Shown piece after piece: positions 1-8,289 of a stretch of DNA of 61,088 bases. Position numbers and translations under genes: made by a program. The notes below the pieces were generated by a model. The model saw only the letters and a program-made list of their open reading frames with translations. It did no database searches and was not told the DNA's origin. The stretch spans positions 1 through 61,088 of the forward strand of contig NZ_JTHN01000015.1 of NCBI RefSeq assembly GCF_001399685.1. The letters are read 5' to 3'. The stretch comes from Paenibacillus sp. A3. GTDB taxonomy: Bacteria > Bacillota > Bacilli > Paenibacillales > NBRC-103111. Positions within the stretch are counted from its first letter, which is position 1, and every line of letters begins with the position of its first letter.

Positions 1-534
1 ATTTGCTTTATCGGCATGGCGTTCTGGAACCGCGTCGAGCTGTTCGATCAAATCGCCGGGTACTTATCGGGCAAAAAGGTGATCGTCGGCGGCGGATTGT
101 GGGAACGGATGCGGCTTTACCGGCTGATCAAGCCGAGCGTCCGCGCCGGATGGATTCCGATCGACGAAACGGTACGCTATTACAACGGAGCGAAGATCGT
201 CATCAATCTGCACCGCGGCTGCCGACATCACGGAAGCGATAACCGCAACGTCCGGGGCCTCCCCGGTCAATCGATCAACCCGCGCACCTATGAAATGGCC
301 GCATGCGGAACGATGCAGCTTACCGACATTCGCGACGATCTGACCCGTTATTATACGCCTGGCGTGGAGCTTGACGTCTTCCGGTCGGCAGGAGAGCTGA
401 TCGATAAGCTGGATTATTATTTGAAGCACGGTGCCGAGCGGCAGAGGATCGCATTGAACGGCTTGCGGCGGACGATGCAGGAGCATTCGTTCGTGACGCG
501 GATCGGCCAGCTGCTAGGCTTGCTCGGCTACTGA
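1..534 (+). CDS. CgeB-like spore glycosyltransferase, C-terminal part (cut by window start)
   Basis: The frame is open from the first base, so the gene begins outside the window and only about 177 C-terminal residues are visible. They align closely with the last half of the next gene: an FIG-x-AFWNR segment, a YYNGAKIVINLHR segment, an NPRTYEMAACGT segment and an LRRTMQEHS end. CgeB-family proteins have a GT-B-like fold and are tied to Bacillus spore outer-layer maturation; a sugar-transfer role is inferred, the donor and acceptor are unknown. It is followed after 46 bases by its paralogue, so the two look like a tandem duplication in one operon. Confidence 0.75.
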   Translation: MCFIGMAFWNRVELFDQIAGYLSGKKVIVGGGLWERMRLYRLIKPSVRAGWIPIDETVRYYNGAKIVINLHRGCRHHGSDNRNVRGLPGQSINPRTYEMAACGTMQLTDIRDDLTRYYTPGVELDVFRSAGELIDKLDYYLKHGAERQRIALNGLRRTMQEHSFVTRIGQLLGLLGY

Positions 535-580
535 AGGCGGCAAGCATCAAGCGGCCAAGCACAAGAAAGGAGGCAGGAGC

Positions 581-1744
581 ATGGCCAGAAAAACAGCGCG
601 TTTCAACGTAAAGCGTGCGGTAAAGCGGGTGCCGCGGGCCCGCCGCCGCACAGCTTGGCACAGCGGCTGGGAGAATGGGTTCCGGTTCGGCATGAGCGGC
701 GGCTATCATTACGGCCGGTGCGATGCCGTCATGCGGCTGCTGCCGAACGAGCCGCTCGGCCGATGGGACGTCCGGGTCATGTATGTGACCTCGGGCAAAG
801 GCGTCCCGTATTCCCCGCTTGACGAAGCGGTAATCGTTGCGCTGCAAGGGCTGGTGCGCGAGCTGATCGTCCTGCAGCCGACCCACGATTTGAAGACCGC
901 GGCCGTCAAGATGCGGCCCGATATCGTGCTCGTGCTGGAAGGGTTGAACATTCCCGGCGAACGGATTGACGAGCTGCGGGCCGAAGGAATCCGCACGGCC
1001 ATCTGGCTGACGGACGATCCGTATTATACCGATCTGACGGCGTCTCTCGTCATGCATTATGACGTCGTATTTACGCTGGAGCTTGCCTGCGTGGAGTTTT
1101 ACCGCCGGCTCGGCTGCAAGCAGGTTCACTACCTGCCTTTTGGCTCCAACCCGGCGATCTTCCGGCCGAAGCCGGTTCCGAGCCAATTCCGGCACGATAT
1201 CAGCTTCATCGGCTCCGCGTATTGGAACCGGGTTGCCTTTTTCAATCAGATGACGCCTTATTTGGCAAAGAGGGATACGTACATCGCGGGCATCTGGTGG
1301 GAGCGGCTGCGCCAGTTTCAAATGCTCAGGCCGAAGATTGCCCTGAACAATTGGATGGGGCCGGAGGAAACGGCCACGCATTACAACGGGACGAAAATCG
1401 TAATCAATTTGCACCGGGCAACGGACGATCCGAGCTATAACTTCAACAGCCATCAGGTCGGAGCCGTATCGCCGAATCCGCGCACGTTCGAGATTGCAGG
1501 CTGCGGGACGCTGCTGCTCACCGATGTCCGCAGCGACATTACCCGTTTCTATACGCCGGGACTGGAGATCGTCACCTATGCTTCGCCAAGCGAGCTGATG
1601 CACAAAATCGATTATTACCTGCACCATGAAGAAGAACGGCGGTTTATCGCGCTTAATGCGCTGCGTCGCACGATGCTGGAGCACACGTATCCCCACCGGA
1701 TGGCGCAGATGATGCGCATTTTGTTCGAAGGCGCCACCGGCTGA
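581..1744 (+). CDS. CgeB family glycosyltransferase-like spore protein
   Basis: 387 residues. The start follows a GAAAGGAGG ribosome binding site. The N-terminus (about 1-30) is strongly basic (ARKTAR, RARRR), then comes a glycine-spaced stretch GWENGFRFGMSGG, a central domain with an EGLNIPGER segment, and a C-terminal GT-B-like half with NGTKIVINLHR and NPRTFEIAGCGTLLLTD. This is the usual CgeB-like architecture of Paenibacillus spore glycosylation clusters. The family is connected to spore crust or outer-coat maturation in Bacillus subtilis; the catalytic reaction has not been shown for this protein. It is paralogous to the truncated gene upstream and lies in a co-directional operon with GT2 enzymes, which supports a role in decorating the spore surface. 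Confidence 0.8.
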   Translation: MARKTARFNVKRAVKRVPRARRRTAWHSGWENGFRFGMSGGYHYGRCDAVMRLLPNEPLGRWDVRVMYVTSGKGVPYSPLDEAVIVALQGLVRELIVLQPTHDLKTAAVKMRPDIVLVLEGLNIPGERIDELRAEGIRTAIWLTDDPYYTDLTASLVMHYDVVFTLELACVEFYRRLGCKQVHYLPFGSNPAIFRPKPVPSQFRHDISFIGSAYWNRVAFFNQMTPYLAKRDTYIAGIWWERLRQFQMLRPKIALNNWMGPEETATHYNGTKIVINLHRATDDPSYNFNSHQVGAVSPNPRTFEIAGCGTLLLTDVRSDITRFYTPGLEIVTYASPSELMHKIDYYLHHEEERRFIALNALRRTMLEHTYPHRMAQMMRILFEGATG

Positions 1745-1851
1745 TGCGTTGACTTGACGTCCGCCGCGAAATAGGCGCTTTCGCTTCGTCCGTTTCCGCC
1801 GCCATCCGCATATGGTATAGGGACGTAAGCGGATGGGAGGAGGGACGGAGG

Positions 1852-2115
1852 ATGGCCAGACGCACTGCGCGCAAGCGGGCGGGCCGAACCAGGCTGCGCC
1901 AGGTACGGAGGAGGAAACGAGGCATTCGGCCGCTCCGCAACCGGCGGCGGACCAGACGCCGTACGCTGAAGACGGGACGGCGGCGGAGGGTCGTAAGGCC
2001 AAGGCCGCGCGGCTACAAGCAGATTTATAATGACGCATTCGACAAAGCGTACAACGAAGGCTTTGCAGCGGGCTTTGCCAAAGGGCTCCAAGACGGCGGA
2101 GCGCCGCAAGGCTGA
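1852..2115 (+). CDS. Arg-rich small protein with glycine-spaced tail
   Basis: 87 residues, starting after a GGAGGAGGGACGGAGG ribosome binding site. Residues 1-53 are extremely basic, with runs such as RRRTRRRTLKTGRRRR. The tail (about 54-84) reads like an amphipathic helix with the glycine-spaced motif EGFAAGFAKGLQDG. The same two-part layout (basic tail then GxxxGxxxG) occurs at the N-terminus of the neighbouring CgeB-like and second GT2 proteins, so this may be a free-standing version of their shared module. No function is recognised. It could be a spore-surface adaptor or a DNA- or polyanion-binding protein. The ribosome binding site and operon position support a real gene. Confidence 0.65.
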   Translation: MARRTARKRAGRTRLRQVRRRKRGIRPLRNRRRTRRRTLKTGRRRRVVRPRPRGYKQIYNDAFDKAYNEGFAAGFAKGLQDGGAPQG

Positions 2116-2379
2116 GCGGAAAACCGCAGGGGTCACTTGCCGAGGATTTCTCAAAGAGGAATGTCCCGGCATTCCGCTCTCGCGAAACCGGACAAGCCCT
2201 TCAAGGATGGGGACAAGCATGGAGCCGGTTCTTTAGGCGGCAGAATGGGTAAATGTCGTGCCGGACTGGTTATTTCCCTAATATATTATAAAGACCTGAG
2301 AGGATTGCAATCGGGGAGGCGGCAAAAGGTGGTGAGGCACCACGATGAGGAAAGGTGGCCGTACGGAGAGCGCGAGCCG

Positions 2380-3243
2380 ATGAAAGTGCTCGTGATTGGC
2401 GGCGATGGAATGGCGGGACATATGCTGCTGCGGTATTTGGCGGCTAATACTTCGTATGAGGTGTTCTATACGACGGAGCATGGAAAAACAGACTGCGGGC
2501 GATCTTGGCCGCTCCCTGGGGCGGGTCTTTGCCTGGACGCGTCGGATAGCGTGATGGTCGATAAGCTGGTGGAGGCCGTGCGCCCCGATCTGATCGTCAA
2601 TGCCCTCGGGATCATGTACGATGCGGCCCGGCTCAGAGAGCTTGAGGCCGTCCGGATTAACGGCCTGCTGCCCCACCAACTGGCTGATCTGGCTGACCGG
2701 CTGCGCGCCCGGCTCATCCAGATCAGCACGGACAGCGTGTTTCTGGGAGATCGCGGCCGCTACGAAGAACGCCACGTGCCCGACGGGACGACGGCGTATG
2801 CCAGAACGAAGGCGCTTGGCGAAGTGGTGCGGGCCCCCCATCTGACGATTCGCGCGTCGTTGATCGGACCGGAGCTGCAGGAGGAAGGCAGCGGGCTGCT
2901 TCCTTGGTTCCTGAGGCAGCGCGGGGAGGTCCGGGGATTCGTCCGCGTGCCGTGGAACGGGGTGACGACGTTGGAGCTGGCAAGATTTATCCATTATGCG
3001 GCGGAGCGGGGAAGCCGGTTAAGCGGCATCGTTCATTTGACCGCCGCGGAGAGCGTCAGCAAATACGAGCTGCTGGAGCGAATGAGGCGGATCTTCGATA
3101 AGCGCGATGTCCGAATCCGGCCCGACGATACCGTCGCGCTGGACCGTACGCTGCGCTCGACCCGCCCCGAGCTTGATTTCGCCGTTCCCGGCTACGACCG
3201 TATGCTTGAAGAACTGCGCGAATGGATGGAAGCGGCCCTGTAA
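2380..3243 (+). CDS. RmlD-like NAD(P)-dependent sugar reductase (SDR family)
   Basis: 287 residues from the ATG at 2380, preceded by GGAGAG; the frame stays open upstream but residues before this ATG have no family features. The N-terminus KVLVIGGDGMAGHMLLRYL is a Rossmann nucleotide-binding motif, and ISTDSVFLGDRGRYEE followed by YARTKALGE supplies the Ser and YxxxK of the extended SDR active site. Overall it resembles dTDP-4-dehydrorhamnose reductase (RmlD), which makes dTDP-rhamnose for surface glycans. No rmlA, rmlB or rmlC is in the window, so the true nucleotide sugar is uncertain. It lies between spore glycosylation genes and GT2 enzymes. Confidence 0.75.
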   Translation: MKVLVIGGDGMAGHMLLRYLAANTSYEVFYTTEHGKTDCGRSWPLPGAGLCLDASDSVMVDKLVEAVRPDLIVNALGIMYDAARLRELEAVRINGLLPHQLADLADRLRARLIQISTDSVFLGDRGRYEERHVPDGTTAYARTKALGEVVRAPHLTIRASLIGPELQEEGSGLLPWFLRQRGEVRGFVRVPWNGVTTLELARFIHYAAERGSRLSGIVHLTAAESVSKYELLERMRRIFDKRDVRIRPDDTVALDRTLRSTRPELDFAVPGYDRMLEELREWMEAAL

Positions 3244-3309
3244 CGGAGAGGCGGCGGTTTTCTTTGGCGGGGGCATTGCGGAATCGTTTCATGGAGAGGA
3301 GGGAGACCT

Positions 3310-4113
3310 ATGCGGCATATTCGCAAGTCTCGTCATCGGAGAGGCAGCGCCTTGGGGGGGGCTGCGGTGCGGGCGGCGAACGTCTCGGTCATTATTCCGG
3401 TCATCAACGAGCGGAGAAAGCTGCCTTCCGTGCTCCGGGAAGTGAGGAAGATCGGTGCGGGGAAGCTGGAAATCATCGTTGTGGCCAACGGCTCGACGGA
3501 CGGCTCGAAGCAAATCGCCGAATCGATGGGCGCGAGGGTCGTCAGCTTCGCGGAGCCGCTCGGCCACGACGTCGGACGCAGCATCGGAGCCGGTCTTGCG
3601 AACGGGGAAATCCTGCTGTTCCTTGACGGCGATATGGTGATTCCCGCGCGCGATCTGAGGCGGTTCGTTCATGCGGTGCACAGCGGGGTGGATGTGGCTT
3701 TGAACCGCTATCTGGGACCGATCCGGACACGAAACGTCCATCCGGTCGTGCTGGCGAAGCATGCGCTGAACGCGGCGCTCGGCCGGACCGATCTACAGGG
3801 GACCTCAATGACGACGATTCCCCATGCGATCAGCCGCAGGGCGCTCGCAGCGGTCGGAGCGGGGGCGCTTGCGGTTCCCCCCAAGGCGCACGCGATGGCC
3901 GTGCAGAAAGGGCTTGTCGTGCGTCCGGTCCATCTCGTGCCGGTCGGACGCTTGAATCCGCGGCGCAAACGGCGCTGGACAACGCATGGCACCGATACGG
4001 TCGGTCAATTAATCGTAGGAGACCATCTGGAGGCAATTCGCTGGCTGACCGCGACGACGGGCGAGCGAGGAAGCCATACCGATTTGATGCGAAACCGCAA
4101 CATGGCGAGGTGA
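3310..4113 (+). CDS. GT2 family glycosyltransferase
   Basis: 267 residues, start after GGAGAGGAGGGAG. A short basic tail (MRHIRKSRHRRGS) precedes a GT-A domain: VSVIIPVINE, VVANGSTDGS and LFLDGDM (the DxD metal and nucleotide-sugar site). There are no obvious membrane segments, so it should be a cytosolic enzyme transferring a sugar from a nucleotide donor. It overlaps or abuts the next GT2 gene, with which it shares the segments GHDVGRS(I/V)GA and IPHA-SRRA, so the two are paralogues. Both probably act on the same surface or spore glycan. Donor and acceptor cannot be read from the sequence. Confidence 0.8.
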   Translation: MRHIRKSRHRRGSALGGAAVRAANVSVIIPVINERRKLPSVLREVRKIGAGKLEIIVVANGSTDGSKQIAESMGARVVSFAEPLGHDVGRSIGAGLANGEILLFLDGDMVIPARDLRRFVHAVHSGVDVALNRYLGPIRTRNVHPVVLAKHALNAALGRTDLQGTSMTTIPHAISRRALAAVGAGALAVPPKAHAMAVQKGLVVRPVHLVPVGRLNPRRKRRWTTHGTDTVGQLIVGDHLEAIRWLTATTGERGSHTDLMRNRNMAR

Positions 4114-4121
4114 ATGGATCG

Positions 4122-5309
4122 ATGAGGCAGCAACAGGCGATGTTGTTCGAGAAACCGGCGGTTCGTGGCCGTCTGGTCCGCAAGCCGCTGCCGGAAGAAG
4201 ACGGCAAGGCGGTCATTGCGGCTGCGCCTGCGCGGAAGAAGCCTGCAGCGGCGGTCAAGCGCGCCCGGAAACGTGCCGCCGCCGCCCCTCGGCTGTTTCT
4301 GCCCAAGAAGCGGGCGGCGTCCAGGGCTTACGGCGGGGCCGCCTATCGGCTCGGCCTGCAGCTTGGCCGCGCGGACACCCCGTCTGAGCCGCGGGAGGGC
4401 GAGAGCGAGCAGCGGCGGCTGCTGAACCGCCGCTGGACGGCGAGGGTGAAGGAGCGGGGCTTGGCCGGTTATCCATGGACCCGCTATTATACTGCGGCAG
4501 CCGGTTATGTCCGCGGCTTCTTCGCAGGCATGGGCCGGCCGGCGCCGAACTGGATTCCGCTTCCGACGGAGCGTTCGGTGGCCGTTATCGTGACGGCCAA
4601 GAACGAGGAGCGCACGATCGCCGCCGTGCTGAAGGAGGCGGGCCGGCTGACGGACGAGACGTATGTCATCGTCAACGGCTCGAGCGACGAGACGTTCCGG
4701 CAAGCCAGAGCGGCTTCACGGGCTATCGTGCTGTCTTATCCGCAGGCGCTCGGTCACGACGTAGGAAGATCGGTCGGCGCCAAGCTGGCCCGGGCCGACA
4801 TCCTGCTTTTCACGGACGGGGATATGCCGCTTCCCGCGGAGCAGCTCGTGCCCTTCGTTCACGGCATCGAACAAGGACTCGATGTGGCGCTCAACGACAT
4901 TTATCCATATCTGGGGTCATTCGGCCGGCAGGATACCGTCACGATCATGAAGCGATTTTTAAACATGGCGCTGGACCGGCCGGATCTGAAGGCCAGCTCG
5001 CTCACGGCCGTACCGCACGCTTTGTCGCGGCGCGCGGTAGAGACGCTGGGCCTTGAACTGCTGTCGGTCCCGCCGAAAGCGCAGGCGCTTGCCTTGCTCC
5101 TGAAGCTCCGGGTCGGCAATGCGGGACAGGTTAACGTCATCCGGGGCAACAAGCGGCGCAAGCTGAACAGCGGGCGCGGCAATCCGGTGGCTTCCATGAT
5201 CGTGGGAGACCATCTGGAAGCGTTGAAGCTGGCCGGCGACCGGATGGGCGAGCGGCTCGCGTATCCGGACGTGCTGCGCAAACGACGCTATATCGGAGGC
5301 GATGCCTGA
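4122..5309 (+). CDS. GT2 family glycosyltransferase with basic N-terminal extension
   Basis: 395 residues from ATG 4122, which sits eight bases after GAGGTGA; a GTG at 4110 overlapping the upstream stop is the alternative start. Residues 1-140 are an extension rich in Lys, Arg and Ala (KRARKRAAAAPR) followed by a glycine-spaced segment AYGGAAYRLGLQLGRAD. The GT-A domain starts near residue 150: VAVIVTAKNEERTI, VIVNGSSDET, LFTDGDM. The C-terminal half parallels the preceding GT2 gene. It ends in TGATG, overlapping the next start by one base, so translation is probably coupled. The extension is not part of the GT2 fold and resembles those of the CgeB-like protein and the Arg-rich protein nearby. 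Confidence 0.8.
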   Translation: MRQQQAMLFEKPAVRGRLVRKPLPEEDGKAVIAAAPARKKPAAAVKRARKRAAAAPRLFLPKKRAASRAYGGAAYRLGLQLGRADTPSEPREGESEQRRLLNRRWTARVKERGLAGYPWTRYYTAAAGYVRGFFAGMGRPAPNWIPLPTERSVAVIVTAKNEERTIAAVLKEAGRLTDETYVIVNGSSDETFRQARAASRAIVLSYPQALGHDVGRSVGAKLARADILLFTDGDMPLPAEQLVPFVHGIEQGLDVALNDIYPYLGSFGRQDTVTIMKRFLNMALDRPDLKASSLTAVPHALSRRAVETLGLELLSVPPKAQALALLLKLRVGNAGQVNVIRGNKRRKLNSGRGNPVASMIVGDHLEALKLAGDRMGERLAYPDVLRKRRYIGGDA

Positions 5310-6037
5310 TGCAGACTGTCAGTATCATTATTCCGAATTATAACGGAGCCGAGTGGCTGGCTTTATGCCTGGAATCGATCCGCCGGCACGTCACCGTGCC
5401 TCACGAAGTGATTGTGGTCGATAACGGCTCCGCCGATTCGTCGCTGCGGCTGTGCCTGAAGCATGAAGTCAAGCTCGTCTCGCTGCCCGAGAACCGCGGT
5501 TTCCCCGCTGCGTGCAACTTCGGGCTGCGGCTCTCTTCAGGCGATGCGCTGATGCTGCTTAACAATGATACGCGGCTGACGGCCGGCGCGCTGGACAATA
5601 TGATGCGCTGCCTGTACAGCAGCGGCGATGTCGGCATCGTCGGTCCCATGACGAACTATGCCAGCGGCAAGCAGCAGATCGAGGGGCCATTCACCTCGAT
5701 CGCCGATATGGCGGCGCGGATGAACCGGCCGGACAGCGGAAAATGGCGGCAGGCGGAACGGATCGTCGGATTGTGCTTCCTGTTCAAGCGGGAGCTGATG
5801 GATCGAATAGGAGAGCTTGACGAGCGCTTTTCGCCGGGACATTTTGAAGACGACGACTACTGCTACCGCGCCCGGCAAGCGGGGTACCGGCTGCTGATCG
5901 CGGGGGATGCCTTCATCTATCACGAAGGCAGCGCAAGCTTCCGGTTCGAAAACGAGCACAAAATCAAAGCCCTGCTGGCAACGAACCGCCAGAAGTTCAT
6001 CGACAAATGGGGCATCGATCCGCATTCTTTTATATGA
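5309..6037 (+). CDS. GT2 family glycosyltransferase
   Basis: 242 residues. The start codon overlaps the stop of the previous gene by one base. The GT-A motifs are VSIIIPNYNGAEWL, VVDNGSADSS, MLLNNDTRL (an NND variant of the DxD motif) and HFEDDDYCYRARQAGY near residue 180, the ED acceptor-side motif of rhamnosyltransferase-like GT2 enzymes. No membrane segments. This GT2 subtype often transfers deoxysugars such as rhamnose, which would fit the RmlD-like reductase three genes upstream, but that link is inference. Confidence 0.82.
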   Translation: MQTVSIIIPNYNGAEWLALCLESIRRHVTVPHEVIVVDNGSADSSLRLCLKHEVKLVSLPENRGFPAACNFGLRLSSGDALMLLNNDTRLTAGALDNMMRCLYSSGDVGIVGPMTNYASGKQQIEGPFTSIADMAARMNRPDSGKWRQAERIVGLCFLFKRELMDRIGELDERFSPGHFEDDDYCYRARQAGYRLLIAGDAFIYHEGSASFRFENEHKIKALLATNRQKFIDKWGIDPHSFI

Positions 6038-6133
6038 ACCGCTTGGGCGGATGCCGTGGACCAAGGGGCTGCGGACGCATAGGATACTAGAAAAGCGGAG
6101 CGCATACGGCCGGCGGGGGAGGTGGAGGGAACG

Positions 6134-6424
6134 ATGCATCGGCAAGTGACCAGGATGATCCGGCATATGGCGGCGTCCCAGCAGGAAATGGCCAACATAC
6201 TCGAAGCCAATCGGCATGTGGCCGTGCGCATGGCCCAATTGGTTCACGACATTCCGCCCAACAACCCTTCCTTTCGGGATATCGAGTCGCTGACGGAGCA
6301 TTCCTTGAATGTCTCGAAAAGCATTGCGGTTTATTTAAGCGGGCTCGCCGATCTGGAGGAGGCGCTGGCGGAGCATATGGCGGTCATTGTCAAAATCGTT
6401 GAAATCCCGGACGACGAGGAGTGA
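6134..6424 (+). CDS. small helical protein of unknown function (1 of 3)
   Basis: 96 residues from ATG 6134, after GGTGGAGGGA. No signal peptide or membrane segment. Predicted to be almost entirely helical, with an N-terminal SQQEMANILEANRHVA segment and a C-terminal LADLEEALAEHMAVIVKIVE segment. The next two genes have the same length and an equivalent layout, so they look like a divergent family triplicated in tandem. Family function is unknown to me; similar small proteins sit beside GT genes in Paenibacillus. A partner or assembly protein of the spore-surface apparatus is a reasonable guess only. Confidence 0.65.
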   Translation: MHRQVTRMIRHMAASQQEMANILEANRHVAVRMAQLVHDIPPNNPSFRDIESLTEHSLNVSKSIAVYLSGLADLEEALAEHMAVIVKIVEIPDDEE

Positions 6425-6461
6425 ATCCGCATCCCGTTGTCCGAAGGAAGAGGGGTTATAC

Positions 6462-6785
6462 GTGAGCAGAATCGAAAGCTACCATAAAATGCTGCAAGCC
6501 GCTTCCCAATTCCAATACAACATCGCATTGATTCTGGAAGCCAAAGCGCTGGAGGCTGCGCGTTCGTGCCAATGGATATCCGGACATTTGTCCGGCGCCC
6601 ACTTCGAGGACCATGGCGACCAAGTGAAGAAATTGCTGGAAGTGCACGATCAGATGATCGAAGTGATCGAAGGCATGACGAAGATGGAGATGGCGCTTGC
6701 CAAGCATCTGCACATCCTGCTCGTAGGCAGCGAGGCGGGTGGAACGGGCTCGGTAAATGGGGACGGAGGAAATTATTATTCGTGA
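6462..6785 (+). CDS. small helical protein of unknown function (2 of 3)
   Basis: 107 residues from GTG 6462, eight to nine bases after GAAGGAAGAGG; the frame is open further upstream but lacks a better start. The core AASQFQYNIALILEAKALEAA and the later MTKMEMALAKHLHILL correspond to the SQ-LEA and ALAEH segments of the preceding protein. The last about 20 residues are Gly-rich and probably disordered. The stop overlaps the GTG of the third family member, indicating one transcript. Function not recognised. Confidence 0.65.
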   Translation: MSRIESYHKMLQAASQFQYNIALILEAKALEAARSCQWISGHLSGAHFEDHGDQVKKLLEVHDQMIEVIEGMTKMEMALAKHLHILLVGSEAGGTGSVNGDGGNYYS

Positions 6786-7099
6786 GAAAGCGGCGACTCC
6801 CAATGAATTGGCATGAAGAGGAAAATAAAGTAAAGCTCCATATTCTTCATTCGCTCGCCCGCAGCCAGCGTGCGTTGGCCCGCATGATCGAAAGCATGGC
6901 CGATGTCGTGGAAGGCTCCGAGGAAGCGGCTCGCAGGCTTTTGGTGCATATTGAGACGATCAGCCGGTATCAGCGCCAAATCGCCGTGAAAATGGCCGGA
7001 GTTCGCATACGCCGCCGCTTGCGGCGCGGAATTCCGGGCAAGCCTTGGCTTGGCGAAGCGGTGAAGAAGACCGTCGTAAGAAAGAGAGTCCGTACCTAA
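6782..7099 (+). CDS. small helical protein of unknown function (3 of 3), basic C-terminus
   Basis: 105 residues from GTG 6782, which overlaps the upstream stop and follows GGACGGAGG; ATG 6803 is a possible alternative. It contains the SLARSQRALARMIESMADVV segment matching the SQ-x-LEA helix of the two genes upstream. Residues after about 75 become very basic (GVRIRRRLRRG). The stop codon lies in the left part of the operon's terminator hairpin, so this is the last gene of the 1-7.1 kb transcription unit. Function unknown. Confidence 0.6.
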   Translation: MRKRRLPMNWHEEENKVKLHILHSLARSQRALARMIESMADVVEGSEEAARRLLVHIETISRYQRQIAVKMAGVRIRRRLRRGIPGKPWLGEAVKKTVVRKRVRT

Positions 7100-7129
7100 C
7101 CTCAAGGAGGAAGGACGGACTCTTTTTTT
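7085..7129 (+). terminator. Rho-independent terminator of the first glycosylation operon
   Basis: Perfect 9-bp stem AGAGTCCGT/ACGGACTCT with a 21-base loop, followed by seven T residues. It starts inside the last codons of the small gene upstream and separates the rightward operon from the convergent fabH. Confidence 0.85.
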
Positions 7130-7135
7130 GCGTGT

Positions 7136-8173
7136 TTAGGCTATCGGAGACAGCGCCTTCCAGCGGAGCAGCAGCCCGCCGTAAACGAGCCCTCCGCCGA
7201 AGCCGAACAACAGAACGGTATCGCCGTCCTTCAGCTTCTGTTCCCGGGTAGCTTCTTCAAGCGCAAGCGGAATCGTCGCCGCGGACGTATTGCCGTACTT
7301 CTCGATCGTGTGCAGCGTTCGCTCCATAGGAATCCCCATCTTCTCGCATACGGAATCGATGATGCGGAGGTTGGCGCTATGCGGGACGAACCAGTCGATC
7401 CGATCGGTGGACAAGCCGGTTTGGCTCAGCAGGTCGTTAACGCCTTTCGGAATCGTTTGAACGGCGAATTTGTACACCTCGCGGCCGTTCTGGACAAGCT
7501 TGCCGTTCGCGTTCACCGGGTTCCCTTCCATATGATCGGCAAGCAGGGAGCGATAAATGTGCGCCCCGCCGGTACCGTCGGTACCGCCCGTATAGGCAAT
7601 AAACTGAGGGCTGGAAGCGTCCGACTCGTCCCGTTCGAGCAGGACCGCTCCGGCACCGTCGCCGAACAGCACGCACGTCGTACGGTCCGTATAGTCGACG
7701 ATCTTGGACAGGGCGTCGGCGCCGATGACGAGCGCCTTGCGGTGCAGGCCGGAAGCGATCATCCCGTTAGCCAGATGCAGGCCGTATACGAACCCGGCGC
7801 AGGCCGCGCTTAAATCGAAGGAGGTCGTCTGCTTCATGCCGAAATGCGCCTGAATCCGGCAGGCAGTGGCAGGGAAAGCGAAATCCGGCGTGCTGGTGCC
7901 GACGATCAGCAGATCGACATCCTCCAGCACGGCGCCGTAGCGGTCAACAAGCTGCTGTACCGCTCCGATGCACAAGTGGCTCGTATACTCTTCCGGCGCG
8001 CTGATGCGCCGTTCGCGGATGCCGGTGCGCTGCACGATCCATTCGTCGTTGGTCTCGACCATGCGCTCCAGATCGGCATTCGTCAGACGGCGTTCGGGAA
8101 CGTAGCTGCCGATGGCGGTAATCCGGGAGCGGTAAAGGGTCGAAGAGGAAGCAGGTTGAACAGATGATTCCAT
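7136..8173 (-). CDS. fabH: beta-ketoacyl-ACP synthase III (FabH)
   Basis: 345 residues, starting after AGGTGA. FabH condenses acetyl- or branched-chain acyl-CoA with malonyl-ACP to start fatty-acid synthesis in the cytosol. The thiolase-fold catalytic triad is visible: Cys125 in SAACAGF, His265 in PHSANLR and Asn295 in GNTSAA. GDGAGAVLLE and the glycine-rich end LLFGFGGGLVYGG are also typical. A roughly 10-residue Ser/Pro tail precedes the usual N-terminus. It is a single-gene unit. A sigma-A-type promoter and a near-palindromic FapR site lie just upstream, so repression by FapR with relief by malonyl-CoA is expected. Genomes of this group often carry more than one fabH, so this need not be the only copy. 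Confidence 0.93.
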   Translation of the reverse strand: MESSVQPASSSTLYRSRITAIGSYVPERRLTNADLERMVETNDEWIVQRTGIRERRISAPEEYTSHLCIGAVQQLVDRYGAVLEDVDLLIVGTSTPDFAFPATACRIQAHFGMKQTTSFDLSAACAGFVYGLHLANGMIASGLHRKALVIGADALSKIVDYTDRTTCVLFGDGAGAVLLERDESDASSPQFIAYTGGTDGTGGAHIYRSLLADHMEGNPVNANGKLVQNGREVYKFAVQTIPKGVNDLLSQTGLSTDRIDWFVPHSANLRIIDSVCEKMGIPMERTLHTIEKYGNTSAATIPLALEEATREQKLKDGDTVLLFGFGGGLVYGGLLLRWKALSPIA

Positions 8174-8231
8174 TCGGGTTCACCTCGTTAAATGTAATGT
8201 AAAATAAATTGTCTGATATCAAGAGTTAGTA

Positions 8232-8248
8232 TTAGTACCTGGTATTAA
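8232..8248 (-). promoter_or_regulatory. FapR operator (fatty-acid regulon)
   Basis: The 17-base site TTAGTACCTGGTATTAA is a near-perfect inverted repeat (one mismatched pair) and agrees with the Bacillus FapR box. It lies directly downstream of the fabH -10 box, over the expected transcription start, the usual place for FapR repression. Confidence 0.75.
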
Positions 8249-8250
8249 AA

Positions 8251-8279
8251 ATAATACTTCGATTTCTAGCTTCTGTCAA
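8251..8279 (-). promoter_or_regulatory. sigma-A promoter of fabH
   Basis: On the minus strand TTGACA (8279-8274), a 17-base spacer and TATTAT (8256-8251), close to the consensus. The FapR box starts three bases after the -10 hexamer. Confidence 0.8.
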
Positions 8280-8289
8280 TTGGGCGCTA

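Noticed and set aside
320-2038. 572-codon open frame on the minus strand
   Set aside because: It is antisense to two well-supported CgeB-like genes, has Pro/Arg-rich low-quality sequence, and no ribosome binding site. GC-rich shadow frame.
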